From: Cubamyces lactineus
Taxonomy: Eukaryota; Basidiomycota; Agaricomycetes; Polyporales; Polyporaceae
Length of the DNA stretch: 64,000 nucleotides
NCBI GenBank assembly: GCA_022376465.1
Contig: JACDTU010000009.1
Coordinates: 186,001-250,000 of the forward strand
Direction: 5' to 3'
The notes beneath the pieces are model-generated. The model was not told where the DNA came from. It ran no database searches and saw only the letters and a program-made list of their open reading frames with translations. Positions within the stretch are counted from its first letter, which is position 1; the number at the start of each line of letters is the position of its first letter. A program made the translations under genes and the position numbers. Below, one piece after another: positions 1 through 11,264 of the stretch.

Positions 1-500
1 TGTGGGAAGTGGCGCATGATCCTCCACAGGTGTCGCTTGCACCATATACTTGGCCTTTCAGGACGAGGACGAGCTCAGGCTAGTCTTCCGATCTCCCCTG
101 CGATTGCGAGCTGTTGTACATGTAAGCCTGATAGGGTATTAATATTTTGGGTGGTGCGCGATCTTGTATCGGATCTACATTAGCCCTTCTCTGACAATGG
201 CGGCAGCCATAACTACCGCCATGGCGCGTTTCTTCAGGTTCTCAATCTTGCAGTTTGAAGTGCTCGATTGCGTTTGAGCAGACAAACATCATATCTCACC
301 GAGCGCTAGGTACCCCGCCCATACGGAAACTAGTGCACTTACATCCCTCTGGCAGTCGTCTTGCAAAAGGTCCACGGCGCCAGCCTCACGCTGCGATTAC
401 TCCCAATATATACAGGTATGACGGGTATGCTTATGTATAAAGTCCGGCCCGACCGAAAAGTCGCAAAGCAACACCTCCAACACTGCCATGAACCGTCGCC
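1..500. other. Intergenic, no gene seen
   Basis: No reading frame here resembles a protein and I see no RNA gene. It lies downstream of the minus-strand GPI-anchored protein gene, so its right end probably holds that gene's 3' UTR. Confidence 0.5.
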
Positions 501-1535
501 TCATAATGCCACGGCGAACACCGCTGCCGTCAGCCCGAGCGCGATTCCAGCCTGACTCCAGCTCGCGCGAATTGCGTGCGCACCGTTCGTGCCATCAGTG
601 CCAGAACCGCTGCCATTCCCCCCATTGCCAGAACCAGAGGTCCCGCTCGTAGGCGTTGACGAATCGCTGCTCGTCTGCGTCTGCGTGACCGTAACGACCG
701 GTGTCGAGTCCCCTCCGTCCGGCGAGGATGCAGCTGTGTTGTCGGGCGCACTGCTCGTTGTGGCCGTCGCAGTGTCCGTGACATTTACCACTGTCGAGGT
801 TCCCGTGCTAGTATCCGTCGCGCCTGTGCTCGTCGTACCAGTCGCGTTCCCGCTCGTGGTGGTAGTTGAGTTCGCCGACGCGCCGCCGTTCACCAGGTAG
901 CTGGGCTCGGGCACGGCCTTGGATGGATCCGCGAGCTTGCCTGTGCCCCATGGGATGGCTTGGCCGTTTGGCTGGGTGCTGTTGGGTGGTGGAGTGACCT
1001 TCCCTTGCGCGTCCGCTATCGCGAAACGCGTCGTCCACATTAGCGAGCCGGGCGCGGCAGGTGAGGAGAATTGGTAGAAGTAGATGGCCGAGTTCGGATC
1101 AACCTATGTCGCGGACGCGGGTGGATAGATGATATATATTGGGTTAGGCTCGAATCGCGAGGTGCAACGGGTGAACCACTGACTTCTGGACATGGGTAGC
1201 TGAACGACGTCAAAGAGGCATCTGTCCCGTCGAACGACGCAACGGCTACAACACGGTCAGGGACCGGGGGCGAAACCGTAAGGGCAAGATCAGGATCACG
1301 TACTCGTCAAGAACACCATGTTGAAGTTGTCGCCCGTCATGAGCTCGACATCAGTCTGTTTCCACACGCCTGATGGATCCGGCGTCCACGAGAACGTGCA
1401 GTTCGCGCCCTCGTTGAACACATCGTTAGGACCCGGGGCAGTTGGCGTAACACTCCCGCTGGGGGCAGCGGCAGCGGCAGCTACGAGCCCTTGTCCGGCG
1501 AACATGTGGGAAAAGAATGCATGAAGGCCTCGCAT
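501..1535 (-). CDS. GPI-anchored Ser/Thr-rich cell-wall protein
   Basis: Exons 1535-1304, 1245-1184 and 1103-501 join in phase to 298 residues. The N-terminus is hydrophobic and Ala-rich, as expected of a secretion signal. It is followed by a short beta-sandwich-like domain (residues about 30-130, with FSWTPDPSG and SFSYPCPE motifs) of the Kre9/Knh1 N-terminal type found in the 'Ser-Thr-rich GPI-anchored membrane family' of mushrooms. Residues about 150-270 are nearly all Thr, Ser, Gly and Asn and should be heavily O-glycosylated. The last 17 residues (AGIALGLTAAVFAVAL) are a hydrophobic tail suited to GPI transamidation. A role in the cell wall or cell surface is inferred from the family; no enzyme motif is visible. 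The second intron falls between the conserved PCPE and VDPNSAIYFYQF blocks, which fixes its position. Confidence 0.85.
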
Positions 1536-2338
1536 GATTAAGGAAAAGGCTCTACGAGAGACCGTCAGAAAACCGTGTCACTCAGATTAGCAACAATGTA
1601 ACTCACAAGTTCACGAAAAACTGTTAGTGTTCTGGTGCGGGAGGCCAAAAAGGAAGAAGAGGGGTACGAAGGGGAAGAACGGGGGAGGAGTACTGTGAAC
1701 AGAAGCGGATGTAGCGGGAAAATAAAAGGGGAGCTGACGGGACCGCCTTTTGGCGACAGATCGCAGAACCTATGTAGTACCCGATGTGCGCGCGATACCC
1801 AGCGGCCATCCAACCACCGTGCTTCTGACTGGCCAGCCTGGCACAGCCTCGTGGGCCCGGCGCGGTTTGATCAGAGGAGCACGATATTGCATTGTTGCTG
1901 CTGTTAGCTGACGGGTAGTCGGGATCGCAAATATGGGGTTCCGCAATTCGTGCACCGCCTTGATGCGCCTTGTGATCAAGCGTACAGTTCAAAGCGCACT
2001 GCTGATGTCGCGGCTCGTATCCTCCAGCCTCGTCAGTGGCTAGAAAGAGCAGTCGCCGCATGGTCGTCAATAGAATCTCCGGCAAACGAGTCTGCATTTG
2101 TACCGCCACCGGGCGTTGGGCGCTGTACACGGGACGGCGTAATAGACCACCGCGCCTGTGCGAGCAGTGAACTGCATGTGGATTGAACTGGTCTGGTACA
2201 GTATGCTTCGGGTGTTCAGACGACGGAACACGCGCTAACCAAACGAAGTACGGGGATTCTGAACCGCGAAGCTCGGAGGGCACTGACACACTAGTCTCCT
2301 TGCACGTCGGTCTTATAAGCGTACAAGTCTGCGAGGCC
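1536..2338. other. Intergenic between two minus-strand genes
   Basis: This is the 3' region of the RNase H2C gene and the promoter of the GPI-anchored protein gene. Long open frames exist on the minus strand (for example 2338 down to 1624), but their composition is erratic and none resembles a known protein. The frame that reads through from the RNase H2C gene is intron and 3' UTR read-through. Confidence 0.5.
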
Positions 2339-3186
2339 TCAAAGATCCTCCACTTTGTGGATCTATATTCAATGGATCGACGGTGAGGAGAGGCCGCACA
2401 ACTTGCAGGATAGCGAGGTTGCGGACTCACCTCCGCTGCCAATTTCGTCCATTCCGTGAGCGACCGGAGATAATCGTCTCGTCCCTCGTCCACCGGAATG
2501 TCGGGGTGCCAAAGTACGAAGGAGGTGAACTCCGCCGTCGGCTGCAGCGTCCGTGCCGGTCGTTCGTCCAATGTCTCCATTGGCGCGTCCGGCTCTCGGT
2601 CATCCTCATCCGCCTCCACCTCGTCTTGAATCCGTTTCGCTCGGCGGGTTGTTCTTCCTGATGTTTTGGACTTGGATCGCTTATTTGACTCCTCCCCGTT
2701 CTCCCGAGCAGGAAAACTAGTGCCCTTGTCTTTGCGGCTATCCGGCGCTCGTAGCACGAGACCTGTATACCCTTCGGGTAGTGGTACTCTGAGCCCATGC
2801 ATCGAACGGCCTCGGAACGATGCAGCGAAGTGACGTGATTCAGGGTCGAGAGTCGAGGTGTATGTCTGATGAGAACTCTCCGTATCCGGAGCAACGACTG
2901 TTAAAGAGGAAGCCGATGGCAGTAGCCCTGAGCTCGGTGCATCAACCTGCGTGTCTGCGACGGCGGTTGCTTGTGAATCTAGCGCGTCCTCAGCCTTGTC
3001 AATGTCAGTGTTTGACAGCTTTGCGTCGCGTCCGTAGGTCGGTTCCGGTGTAGAACGCACGCGAAAGTAAGTAGAGATGGGAGCAGGCCCCGAGTAGGCG
3101 ATATGGAACGGCATGAGGTGAGGAGTAGCGGAGGGTAGAGGACTGTCGTGCGAGTTAATCTTGAGGACCATAGGAGTAGCAGTCAT
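2339..3186 (-). CDS. RNH203: Ribonuclease H2 subunit C
   Basis: Exons 3186-2431 and 2362-2339 give 259 residues. RNase H2 is a nuclear heterotrimer that nicks DNA at misincorporated ribonucleotides; subunit C pairs with B as a scaffold for the catalytic subunit. The recognisable family blocks are the N-terminal LMPFHIAYSGPAPISTYF, the central FRGRSMHGLRVPLPEGYTG near residue 125, and the C-terminal FVLWHPDIPVDEGRDDYLR. Between them lies a charged, probably disordered insert (residues about 165-205) rich in Lys, Arg and acidic residues. The last exon is only 24 bases and encodes IHKVEDL and the stop. The first exon otherwise runs on into a frame with no homology, so the small exon is needed to complete the conserved end. 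The start is the ATG before TATPMVLKI; an upstream ATG is possible but the intervening residues look non-coding. Confidence 0.88.
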
Positions 3187-3357
3187 AGCGAACAGAGCAA
3201 CACCGAGAGTGTTCGGGCAAGGATGATTGTAGAGAGTCCGCAGAAGGTGAATGTGAGGGGAGGAACAAGAAGTCAGCGCCACAACGCGTTCCCTCTACGC
3301 GAAATGGTCTGCCCTAAACTGTCATGATACGACGCAAGATTGAAAAATCAAAATCAA

Positions 3358-3448
3358 TGACGACAGTGGGATTCGAACCCACGCCCGTGAGGACCAGATA
3401 GAGACATGCTCCTGATTCTGGCGCCTTAGACCGCTCGGCCATATCGCC
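3358..3448 (-). tRNA. tRNA-Leu (anticodon CAG), with intron
   Basis: Read on the minus strand, the acceptor stem GGCGATA pairs with TGTCGTC, followed by discriminator A. The D arm is GCC...GGC, the anticodon stem CCAGA/TCTGG, the T arm GTGGG-TTCGAAT-CCCAC, and there is a class II variable arm of about 11 bases. The anticodon loop is 18 bases instead of 7, so an 11-base intron (AGCATGTCTCT) sits one base 3' of the anticodon CAG, the canonical place. The mature length is 80 nt. A T-run follows the 3' end (minus-strand TTTT near 3340-3345), as for Pol III termination. CAG decodes the leucine codon CTG. Confidence 0.92.
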
Positions 3449-3659
3449 ATGTTGTCCTGGTACGCGTGTACAATACACATGCGTTGACATATACCGCCAG
3501 ACTTACTACTGAGCAGGCCCGACTCGACGTTCATGAACGCGACGACCAGGGCAATCATTGAGTCGGTGGACCAGTAGTGCAACGTCCTCTCATATAGTGG
3601 CCCGAAGGTGTAGTATGTGGCTGTTGGATTGATGGCTGATTGAACCTCATCCTTGGCTT

Positions 3660-5507
3660 ATGAATGCAGCTCCAATGCAGCTCAACACTCTCCCAGAAGA
3701 TGTTATCTTCCAAGTCTTCTTGTATCTAGACGTCGATGATATTCTTTCTATCCGACAGGTAAGCAATGAACCGCTGAGAGTGGGCCATGCAGATGCCAAC
3801 GGAGCTCTTCAACATAGACTTGTAAATGGCTTGCAACAGCTACCCGCGACCGCGCGGTATGGCACTATGCTCTGTCGAAGCACTCAAAGCGGAGTGCACT
3901 CCCTATACCCGATATCAAGCAATACGACCTTCCCATCCTTTCTGGGACTGAACTGGAACATCTGACGCTCCGTACACTTGCGTTTTGGTCTAACTGGCAA
4001 TCGCCTCAACCACGATTTTACCAAGAAGTCTGGATCAGACCCGGTGGCCATGGTCCCAACGCTCGCAACCTCGCCGTCATCTTCCTTCCGCATTTTCCGG
4101 CTCACGTACTTACCCTCACATTATCGGACACTACCTCGCGTGCTCGACGCTTTTTGTTTGAGCTGTGGCATACCATAGGGGATACGGCGACGTGCGTGGA
4201 TAAAGTGCCGATCCAGGCACTAGCGAGCTATGCGGTCAACACAGTCACTGACAGCCCAACAACCTTCACAATCACTCGTCGGGATGCAAATAGTGAACAG
4301 TGGGTCGGACGTTTGCTACTTCTACTGTCTACTTCCTGACTGTGACGGTCCTGATAGGTTGGTGACGGAGGCATACCGAGTCAATGCCCCCGCTTCGAGT
4401 AACTCGACATACATCCAACTGGAAAAGCAGTTTCAAGGCTACCACAAGACCGTCGGCCTTCATGGCTCCTGGCTCATGGCTACAGATGCTCACAAACATA
4501 TCCGGGTGATTGACGTCGATGCGGGCCGCTTGAAGTGCACACTCAACGCTCCTACACCCCTCGGCAATCCTGCACTAGGATCTACGGTACGTAGCGTTCA
4601 TCCGTCTGAGAAGTGTACCCATACCGACGCTGTCCGATCGCAGGAACTTCAATGCCTAGATACCGTTGTCTTAGGCGATTTTGTACTTAGCTTCTGCAAG
4701 CAGTACATCGTCTTATACCGCATTCCCTCTACAACCGCAAACAGTACTACGACGCTTTCCGAGGATACTCCTCGGGTGGACGCGGTAGCGTCCTACAAAT
4801 GGCGTTGGCGAATCGACACCGTGACAGCAATGCCTCGACGCAAGGGCCAAAATCTCTATACGACAGATCCGCCGTCGCTTGCATCCCCACCCCTCATCGA
4901 TATCCTGATCCGTTTCGATACCTGGTTCCCCTGGCCCGTTAACTTGCTTCACCATTTCGTCCTTATGCCCAATCCGGCTTATCGACCGGATGCTCTCAAG
5001 GTCACTGATCCTGCAACGTTACCATACCTGTTCTCTCCAGCGGAGGGTCCGATCACTGTCAATTCTATTCCATCCCCTTTACGCATCTTCACACCGTCGG
5101 ACGTCGTCCTCGGGCCTTATGGCACCGCGCTATGGCTCGACGCTTCGACGGACGCAACCACGCCTTCCCAGGCTGGCGACCACGGACAACGCATCGCTGG
5201 CATGGTGCTCCCGCGGGTGCCCTTGCCGGTGCACCGCGTGCCACTGGGCGACGGTCCGCAGGACGACCAGGTAAGCCCAGGGCTGGCCGACCTTCACCTG
5301 GAGGGCGGACAGCGGGCAGAGAGAGAGGACTCCAACGCCACGGCAGGTGCCATACCGGAGTGGCCTAACGTCTCCGTGTTTCATATGCAGGACAGAGAAG
5401 AGAGATGGAATCGGTTGGCAGTGGATGAAGAAGGGGGACGCATTGCTGTTGGGCACGTTGATGGGACGGTTAGAGTATTCAGCTACGTACCTGTAGGGGG
5501 TCTGTAG
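3660..5507 (+). CDS. F-box protein with beta-propeller-like C-terminus
   Basis: Exons 3660-3758, 3818-4299, 4358-4586 and 4644-5507 give 557 residues. An F-box occupies residues about 6-50: LNTLPEDVIFQVFLYLDVDDILSIRQ, then across the first intron TCKWLATATRDRAVWHYALS. F-box proteins present substrates to SCF ubiquitin ligases through Skp1. The remainder resembles the large family of basidiomycete F-box proteins whose C-termini look like degenerate WD/beta-propeller blades (LVVIDVDAG-type and RIAVGHVDGTVRVFSYV at the end). No substrate can be named. Bases 5271-5390 begin with GTAAGC and end with CAG and are a multiple of three, so they could be a retained or alternative intron. I kept them as exon because NVSVFHMQDREERWNRLAVDEE reads as continuous protein. 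The third intron donor (GTGGGT at 4300) is the least certain. Confidence 0.82.
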
Positions 5508-5686
5508 AGTTTCGTGGCTACGGTAGATCTTGCGCTATCTTCATCGCGTTATGGGTGGGTCTAATATAGTTGTTTTGTGTCGAGAGGCCAATCCACTAGC
5601 CGAATTCGACAATTCATAGGAGAGCTCTGGCTATTTCAGAACTAAGCTTAAGGATACGCAAGAGTAATCAAGTGAGGGACATGAGC

Positions 5687-5751
5687 AAAATAAATATTGA
5701 GACCCGTAGGTCTACCACTCCGGGAAAGCGTGTCATCCTTGTGCAGGGGCC

Positions 5752-5782
<31 letters not shown>

Positions 5783-5806
5783 TTCGTATGTCACCCCGAA
5801 GGGGAC
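5687..5806 (-). ncRNA. U6: U6 spliceosomal snRNA
   Basis: The minus strand contains the near-invariant U6 core: ATTGGAACGATACAGAGAAG, then ATTAGCATGGCCCCTGC, then ACAAGGATGACACG. This includes the ACAGAGA box that contacts the 5' splice site and the AGC triad/internal stem-loop segment. The 5' end is placed at GTCCCCTTCGGGGTGAC, which folds as the capped 5' stem-loop. The 3' end is placed at the first TTTT run. The 3' part is longer than in yeast or human and carries an extra hairpin, AGACC-TACG-GGTCT (about 5698-5711). The exact 3' end and the promoter are uncertain; I see no clear TATA box about 25-30 bases upstream. Confidence 0.93.
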
Positions 5807-6246
5807 ATTAGCACGAGTGCATGTGGGGGTACCCGATGGGTTACTTGTGCCTATTGCTGAGTTGGCGGGTAGTCGCGAAGAGAATAAGATAGGCCCAACG
5901 TAGATTCGACCACATCACATGACAAGCACGTGATCTGTCGACCTCCAAAACGACGCCTTCCGCCTCGATTTTTGCGGAGAAAAGCGGCCATGCGGCCTCG
6001 TAGAGGATATCAGAGGCGTCTGCAGCACTTTTGAAGTCCCATTGAGGGGGGTGCAAGGGAGGGAGAGGCGTTGTGACAGGCGTGACATAGTGGTCGAATC
6101 TACGCTGGGCCTATCTTAGATGATCTCTGGCTTAGCTCGCTAAGATCACAGAATGTGCTATAATCACAGTCCACGGAGTTCGCAATATCACAACGCTTTC
6201 TAACTAAATGCATATCGATATGGACAGACACATTATAAGCAGACCA
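5807..6246. other. Intergenic between U6 and alpha/beta hydrolase
   Basis: This should hold the U6 upstream promoter and the 3' UTR of the hydrolase gene. A minus-strand open frame (6056-5841) has no similarity I recognise. Confidence 0.5.
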
Positions 6247-7541
6247 TCATGTCTGTACGTTAGATTTATTAGTCAAAAAGGCCTCAAGCGTTTCAGTAGG
6301 ATAGTCCCACTGAGCCTACGAGCCGATAGTCAACAACCAGAGCCATACGAGTTACGATACCAATACTCACGAAATGGTTCGCGCCCTTCAAGCGTTGGAT
6401 GGTAATAGGCCTGAGCTGCGGTTCCTCCTTTTCAGCCATGTCGATCTCCTGACGCATCATCATCGCGCAGTATGGTGCCTCCCAGATGGAATGGTCTCCC
6501 CAGATGTAGTGAACCTCGACGTCTCGCCATTCGTCGCCGATCGGACGCGTTGCAGCCTCTCCGTTCTGGCCAGGCGAGAGGAAGAAAGCTCCTAGACGAA
6601 GCTTCGAGAAGATGTCAAACATGAAACAGCCATGTAGCAGCATCCAGTCTGAGCCACCGGGCACGCCGGGAGGGACGTGTACGGTCGATTGGAAGTCTTC
6701 TGCGGACATGGAAGCTAGAGTCGGGGGCGGTACTTGCGATGCTCTGCGTCGTTCGAAGGTCTCCAGTGTATCACCATGTGAGAAGTAAGAGGTGATCCAA
6801 TTCGTAAAAAATCGGCCCCTTTCCTCGTAAGTGAGCGACGTGTCGTAAAACGGGTTGTATGGATCCTGCTCGGGGTACGGATATCCGAGGAGACAGGCAG
6901 GGGGATCTAGAGGTATGTATGTTTGGCGTCTGTGAGCTTCCAAGTCTAGATCGTTGAGCTCTCATGCGTGACGTACCAAACAATACGATGCGGCGCATGT
7001 AGTCTCGTAAGTTGACTTTATCGACGGGGAAGTGAGCGACATGGCTAAGCAACGCCGTCATCCACATTGCTCCAAGGGACCAGCCGACGAGGATGATGCC
7101 GCTAGGCTCGGTCCCAGAGCGGATCGGGGGGATGCTGCGATCCATTACGAGCGTCTGAAGGCATTCGTACAACTCGCGCGCGCGTTGCTGCATGAACGTC
7201 TCGAGCATCTCGGTCGCGGAGCGGATTACGGTATCGTCTGTTGGTGGCTTATCTGTAACAGACGGCAGCAGAGCCCGTTCCTCTGCAGTGTAAGGGGTCG
7301 AGCCGGGGTACTCTCGCCTGTTAAGCAGGATGACTCGGACACCTTGACGGTCAGCCAGCGGTAATAGCTTGGAGAATATTCCTGCGTGAAATGTTGTTCA
7401 TAAGCATTCGGATCACTAGGCGGAGGGGAACTTACCCCCATGCCATACGTAGCCGTGAATGACGACGATAGTTTGGTAGTTCGTGCATCCCTTTGGTGCG
7501 CCGGAGTCACTGAGGACGGATAAGCCGCTAGGTGTTGCCAT
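6247..7541 (-). CDS. Alpha/beta-hydrolase fold protein
   Basis: Exons 7541-7436, 7381-6977, 6906-6371 and 6315-6247 give 371 residues and all introns close in phase. An oxyanion-side HG motif (VVIHGYVWHGG, residues about 27-37) and a nucleophile elbow GWSLG (residue about 130) are the hallmarks of serine alpha/beta hydrolases. The block VRVILLNRREYPGSTPYT lies between them, as in a mushroom family of about 370-residue hydrolases without assigned substrate. A late HxxW-type segment (WGDHSIWEAPY) and the KGANHF region near the end probably supply the catalytic histidine; the acid is not certain. There is no signal peptide, so a cytosolic esterase or lipase-like role is the most that can be inferred. 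The final 23-codon exon (AQWDYPTETLEAFL) matches the usual C-terminus of the family. Confidence 0.85.
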
Positions 7542-9198
7542 CGTAGTGCGAGAGACGGTGGAATGAGTGCTTCGGACGAGACGCTTCTGCGGAACTATTA
7601 CACCTCCATACGCGAGTTCTTATAGAGCACGGGCGCGAGAGGCAGCTACTTCGAGCTTTGAGTTTGATCAATGTTGTCACTTCTTGCCCGAACGTGGTTT
7701 GATGAAACTAAGGAGAGTCCCGCAGCAGGTGGAGGCTTCATCCACTCCCGTAGACGTGAGTAACACGCATCCATGATGGCGCAAGGACGGAGCTGTGGCT
7801 GCCAGTTCATGGCGCGCCCTGCAAGAGATCGATAGAACCGTGAGCCGACGCGAAAGAAGGGAAGATGTACATGCCAAACCGCCAACTAGAAACGCTGATA
7901 TTGGCGTTACACAACTTCTGATAACGCGTGCCTGCGCCGCAAGCCCGGCGTGCGCGAGCCATCTCGCCGCAAGAATGTACAGTTGAAATTTGACCCATTG
8001 CTAGAGTGCATGAAGAGATGCCCCGGTGGGAGTGTAGTCGGCCCTTTGTGTCCTACGCCATTTGACCTGCCACAGTATTCACTAATGGACGATGTCATTG
8101 CACCCGGCCTACCGACAGTGGGGGGTATGCGTGACGCCTGGCTGTACCGTCGGTCCGGGAAACAATGTTGTCGCGATATAAGGACCAATGGGCGTCCGGA
8201 TCCTGAACGTAAGTTGCCATGGTATGAGTGTAAATTGAGCCCGGCGGGAGGAGGGGTTGACTTACCTTCGCGGCACTCTGACACTACCGTGTCCACATCG
8301 TCCCAGGCTTGCTGCTTATCGGATCACACAGGCATAATAGTCCGTTCACTGCTGCCAGACCGAGCAACATGTCACCGCAACATGTCACCACATCACTTTT
8401 CACCAGTCGTGTCGGCGTAGGTAGACCAAGTTCCTTGTGCCGTGACGTCGGGGTGGTCAAAGTACCTCCGACGCACGGTGGATGGTTGATATGCGAGTAG
8501 CAACATCAATGCATCGACGTACCGCCACCGCATATGTGAGCCACAGCAACCCGTACCTGTGAGAACGCGGGATCTCCCGCGAAAGCATATATGTAAGACG
8601 CTCTGCATCCAGATGTAAGAAGTTGACGTTGACAGGACCTTCGCGGACCTTGACCTCATCGGCGGCTGAAACGACCCGGGAGATATCAGGGACCTGAGCC
8701 AGACGCGCAAGCGAGGGCAGCAGAACTTCTCGCCCCTGAGAAGAGGGGCGTAGATGCCTCGAGCTGAGGGCTTCATGGCGTTTGCGGACAGGTTGGCATC
8801 TTCGAAACCGGCCGTTTGATTTTGGCCCTTGGCTGTGGCCGTGTACAATCTCAAACAGTGCACGCACATATCTGCGGAGAAGTTACAATCCACATCGGAT
8901 CTGTTGGAGAGTCAGCAAGCTGTAAAGCGACGGCTGATGAGCAATGCGCACTCACAATCTGCGATGCACGTCCAACACTGCACATTTGAGCAGGATGCAA
9001 ACATGAGAAAGGCGACGAACACAAGTGAATTGATCGTGAATTCTATTAACGCATGCTAGGTATATATACCTTCCACTACTCGGATGAAGTTGCGAGAAAG
9101 ACAGTCAAAATGTTTGCACAACAACACGCAAGCGACACATCACAACAGGAGAGAGCAAGTCCGCGAGTATTACAAGGGGGTCGTGGGCGTAGGATGGT
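7542..9198. other. Gene-poor stretch with an orphan coding-like patch
   Basis: No complete gene can be built here. On the minus strand, about 8867-8457, one frame reads smoothly (LLPSLARLAQVPDIS, then NVNFLHLDAERLTYMLSREI) and a second short frame near 8215-8290 reads plausibly across a GTAAGT...CAG pair. I could not connect them into a model or name a family. They may be exons of an unrecognised gene or a decayed one. The right end is the 3' flank of the YTP1-like gene. Confidence 0.3.
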
Positions 9199-11264
9199 TC
9201 AGTCGTCGTCGCCGATGACGTGGTTGGCAGGCTCGACGTCGGTCGCGGGCACGGGCGCGTACCACTTGTTGCTGCTTTCTGTGAGTTCGATGGCGCCGTC
9301 GCCGGATACGGCGGTCGTAGCGTTCCTGCCACTCGTCGCATAGAGGTTGATCAAAGAAACGATGAGCGCGTACAATATGAACGCGGTACTACACATAGAC
9401 GATGTTAATATCGTCAAGCGGTATAAGGCCCGTTCGGGACCATAATACTCGTGATATGCGTACCTGAACATAATCAGGATGTAGGTAACGTGGTCCATGC
9501 CCTGGTCGTTGACGAAGTGCAACTCCTCGTCTGTAGCGGACATGAATAGCAGTCTGTGCAGAGAAATATCAGCCCCGGTCGATCACAACATCAAACGCTG
9601 CAGCGTACCCAGAGGCAACCAACAACTGCGATTCTGTTCAGTATGATGTTCAAACGATAGGTGCAAGATTGACGTACGAAAGGAGGTAGATGCCTGAACG
9701 CGCGACTTGGGTTGGACTGCGATTGGTCCTCGCGGCTGCCATCAAGCGTGTGCTCGCTGTGGCTGTCGCCTTGCACCACCTCTTGTGTGTACTTGGGCGC
9801 GACGAAGCAAATCTCGATGATACGTGCAAGACCAGCAGACATTAGCGTATACCCAAAGATGGCGTGCACCTGGTCAGAGATACGTTACAGAGCATTCTGG
9901 CTTCATAATGATCTCGAGGAGACGGACCTTCGTGGACAACATGAGCGCTTGAGCGTGATCAGACATGGCCCAACCTGTCAAGATAATGCTGTACATAGTG
10001 TGCGTGGTTAGCGATATTAAAAGAGTCTTGCGTACATAAGATACCCACATCAAGGCAGGGACCACAGATCTCTGCATGTACCGAATGCAACATGTTAATC
10101 GGAAGACAGCAGCACGAGATGCATGTCGACTGACCTGGTTGTTCCTGGAAAGCCAGATCCCAAGGATGCCGCCAGCCCACCCTATTCATATATGGTTATT
10201 TCCGTAATTCCGTGAACGATAGTGCACAGGGAATCAGCGTACACAGAACACCAAGTATCCTACGAGCGTCCTTCAGTATAAATATGGCATAGGTAGATTG
10301 ATGAAAAGTGCGCACGTATGCTGCATGTCCTTGACAGACCAGGAGGACCCACGATGTTCCGTGAACGTGTTCACTTCCGAGGGCTTGAGTTCACCGTATC
10401 AACACCGTGTATATGACGTACATACCAATTCCCTGACAACAACGCGAAGTTGATGATGAGCGCGCCAGCGCACTTAGGCGATTTGATTGCAGAAAAGAGC
10501 TCACCCATAGCATGATGACCCAGGAATCCCACCAATCTGGACTGCGGCCGCTGCGCCGAACCCATGCCTCACCAACTAGCAAGAGGATCGCCATGATGGT
10601 ACCATAGGCAATGAAGCCGCTTCCCTAGGGGACAATCATTCAGTTGACCGCAGAGCATAAATGCATTCATCGTACCATAATATAGTGAGCTAGACATTGT
10701 CCAAGGTTGTCGCCTCGGCAGTATCCTCCGAATGTGATTGCACCGAAGAGCATTTGGACCCAACCGAGGATGGGATACGCTTTGCCTACGACACCGTGGA
10801 GGCGAACAGCCCAAGGTCTGATCGTTTGTTCGTGGATATGTAACTTGAGGTATACGCCAAGGAACAGCTGGAGAGCGATAGGAACGAAGAGAATGTTCGC
10901 CATCTTGCCATGCGCCCCAGCCAGGAAAGCTCTCCCCTTATGTGAATGTCCCAGAATATACCCACCAGCGGTCAGAGCAAATCCGACACTCTGACGAGAG
11001 GTTAGACATTATATCCCGCAGGTACTGACCGCCTCTGCGTACTTGTAGGGGCACATGCCATCGGCTCCGGGAGAGTCCTAACACCATACCGGTCGGGAAG
11101 AGGATACCCCAGACGGCAGCCTGGAGGAAGATATGGAGCCATAGTATTGTGTCTACCGGCGCATTTGCTTGCTCCTCGGTAAGCTCATCGTGGTGTTTGT
11201 GGGCCGCGACAGACCAGGCAGAAAGCAAAAGGAGGGCCGAGAGGAGTGCTGAGCCTCGAGCCAT
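9199..11264 (-). CDS. YTP1-like multispanning membrane protein
   Basis: Thirteen exons give 452 residues: 11264-11043, 10990-10676, 10624-10505, 10432-10426, 10373-10316, 10259-10243, 10181-10135, 10071-10049, 9988-9928, 9869-9678, 9625-9609, 9553-9464 and 9388-9199. Every junction is GT-AG and in phase. A signal peptide ([17 protein letters not shown]) precedes a His-rich lumenal segment (HKHHDEL) and the DUF2427 block [20 protein letters not shown]. Several transmembrane helices follow. The YTP1 C-terminal motifs [54 protein letters not shown] and [13 protein letters not shown] are all present. The function of the family is unknown; the architecture (His-rich, multi-helix, respiratory cytochrome b561-like pattern) suggests an organelle or plasma-membrane redox or metal role only by analogy. 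Exon 4 is a 7-base microexon, and exons 6 and 11 are 17 bases. Confidence 0.9.

Noticed and set aside
1624..3282. A 552-codon minus-strand open frame
   Set aside because: Only its first half (RNase H2C) is real. After 2431 it reads through an intron with a good donor, and a 24-base exon completes the conserved C-terminus.
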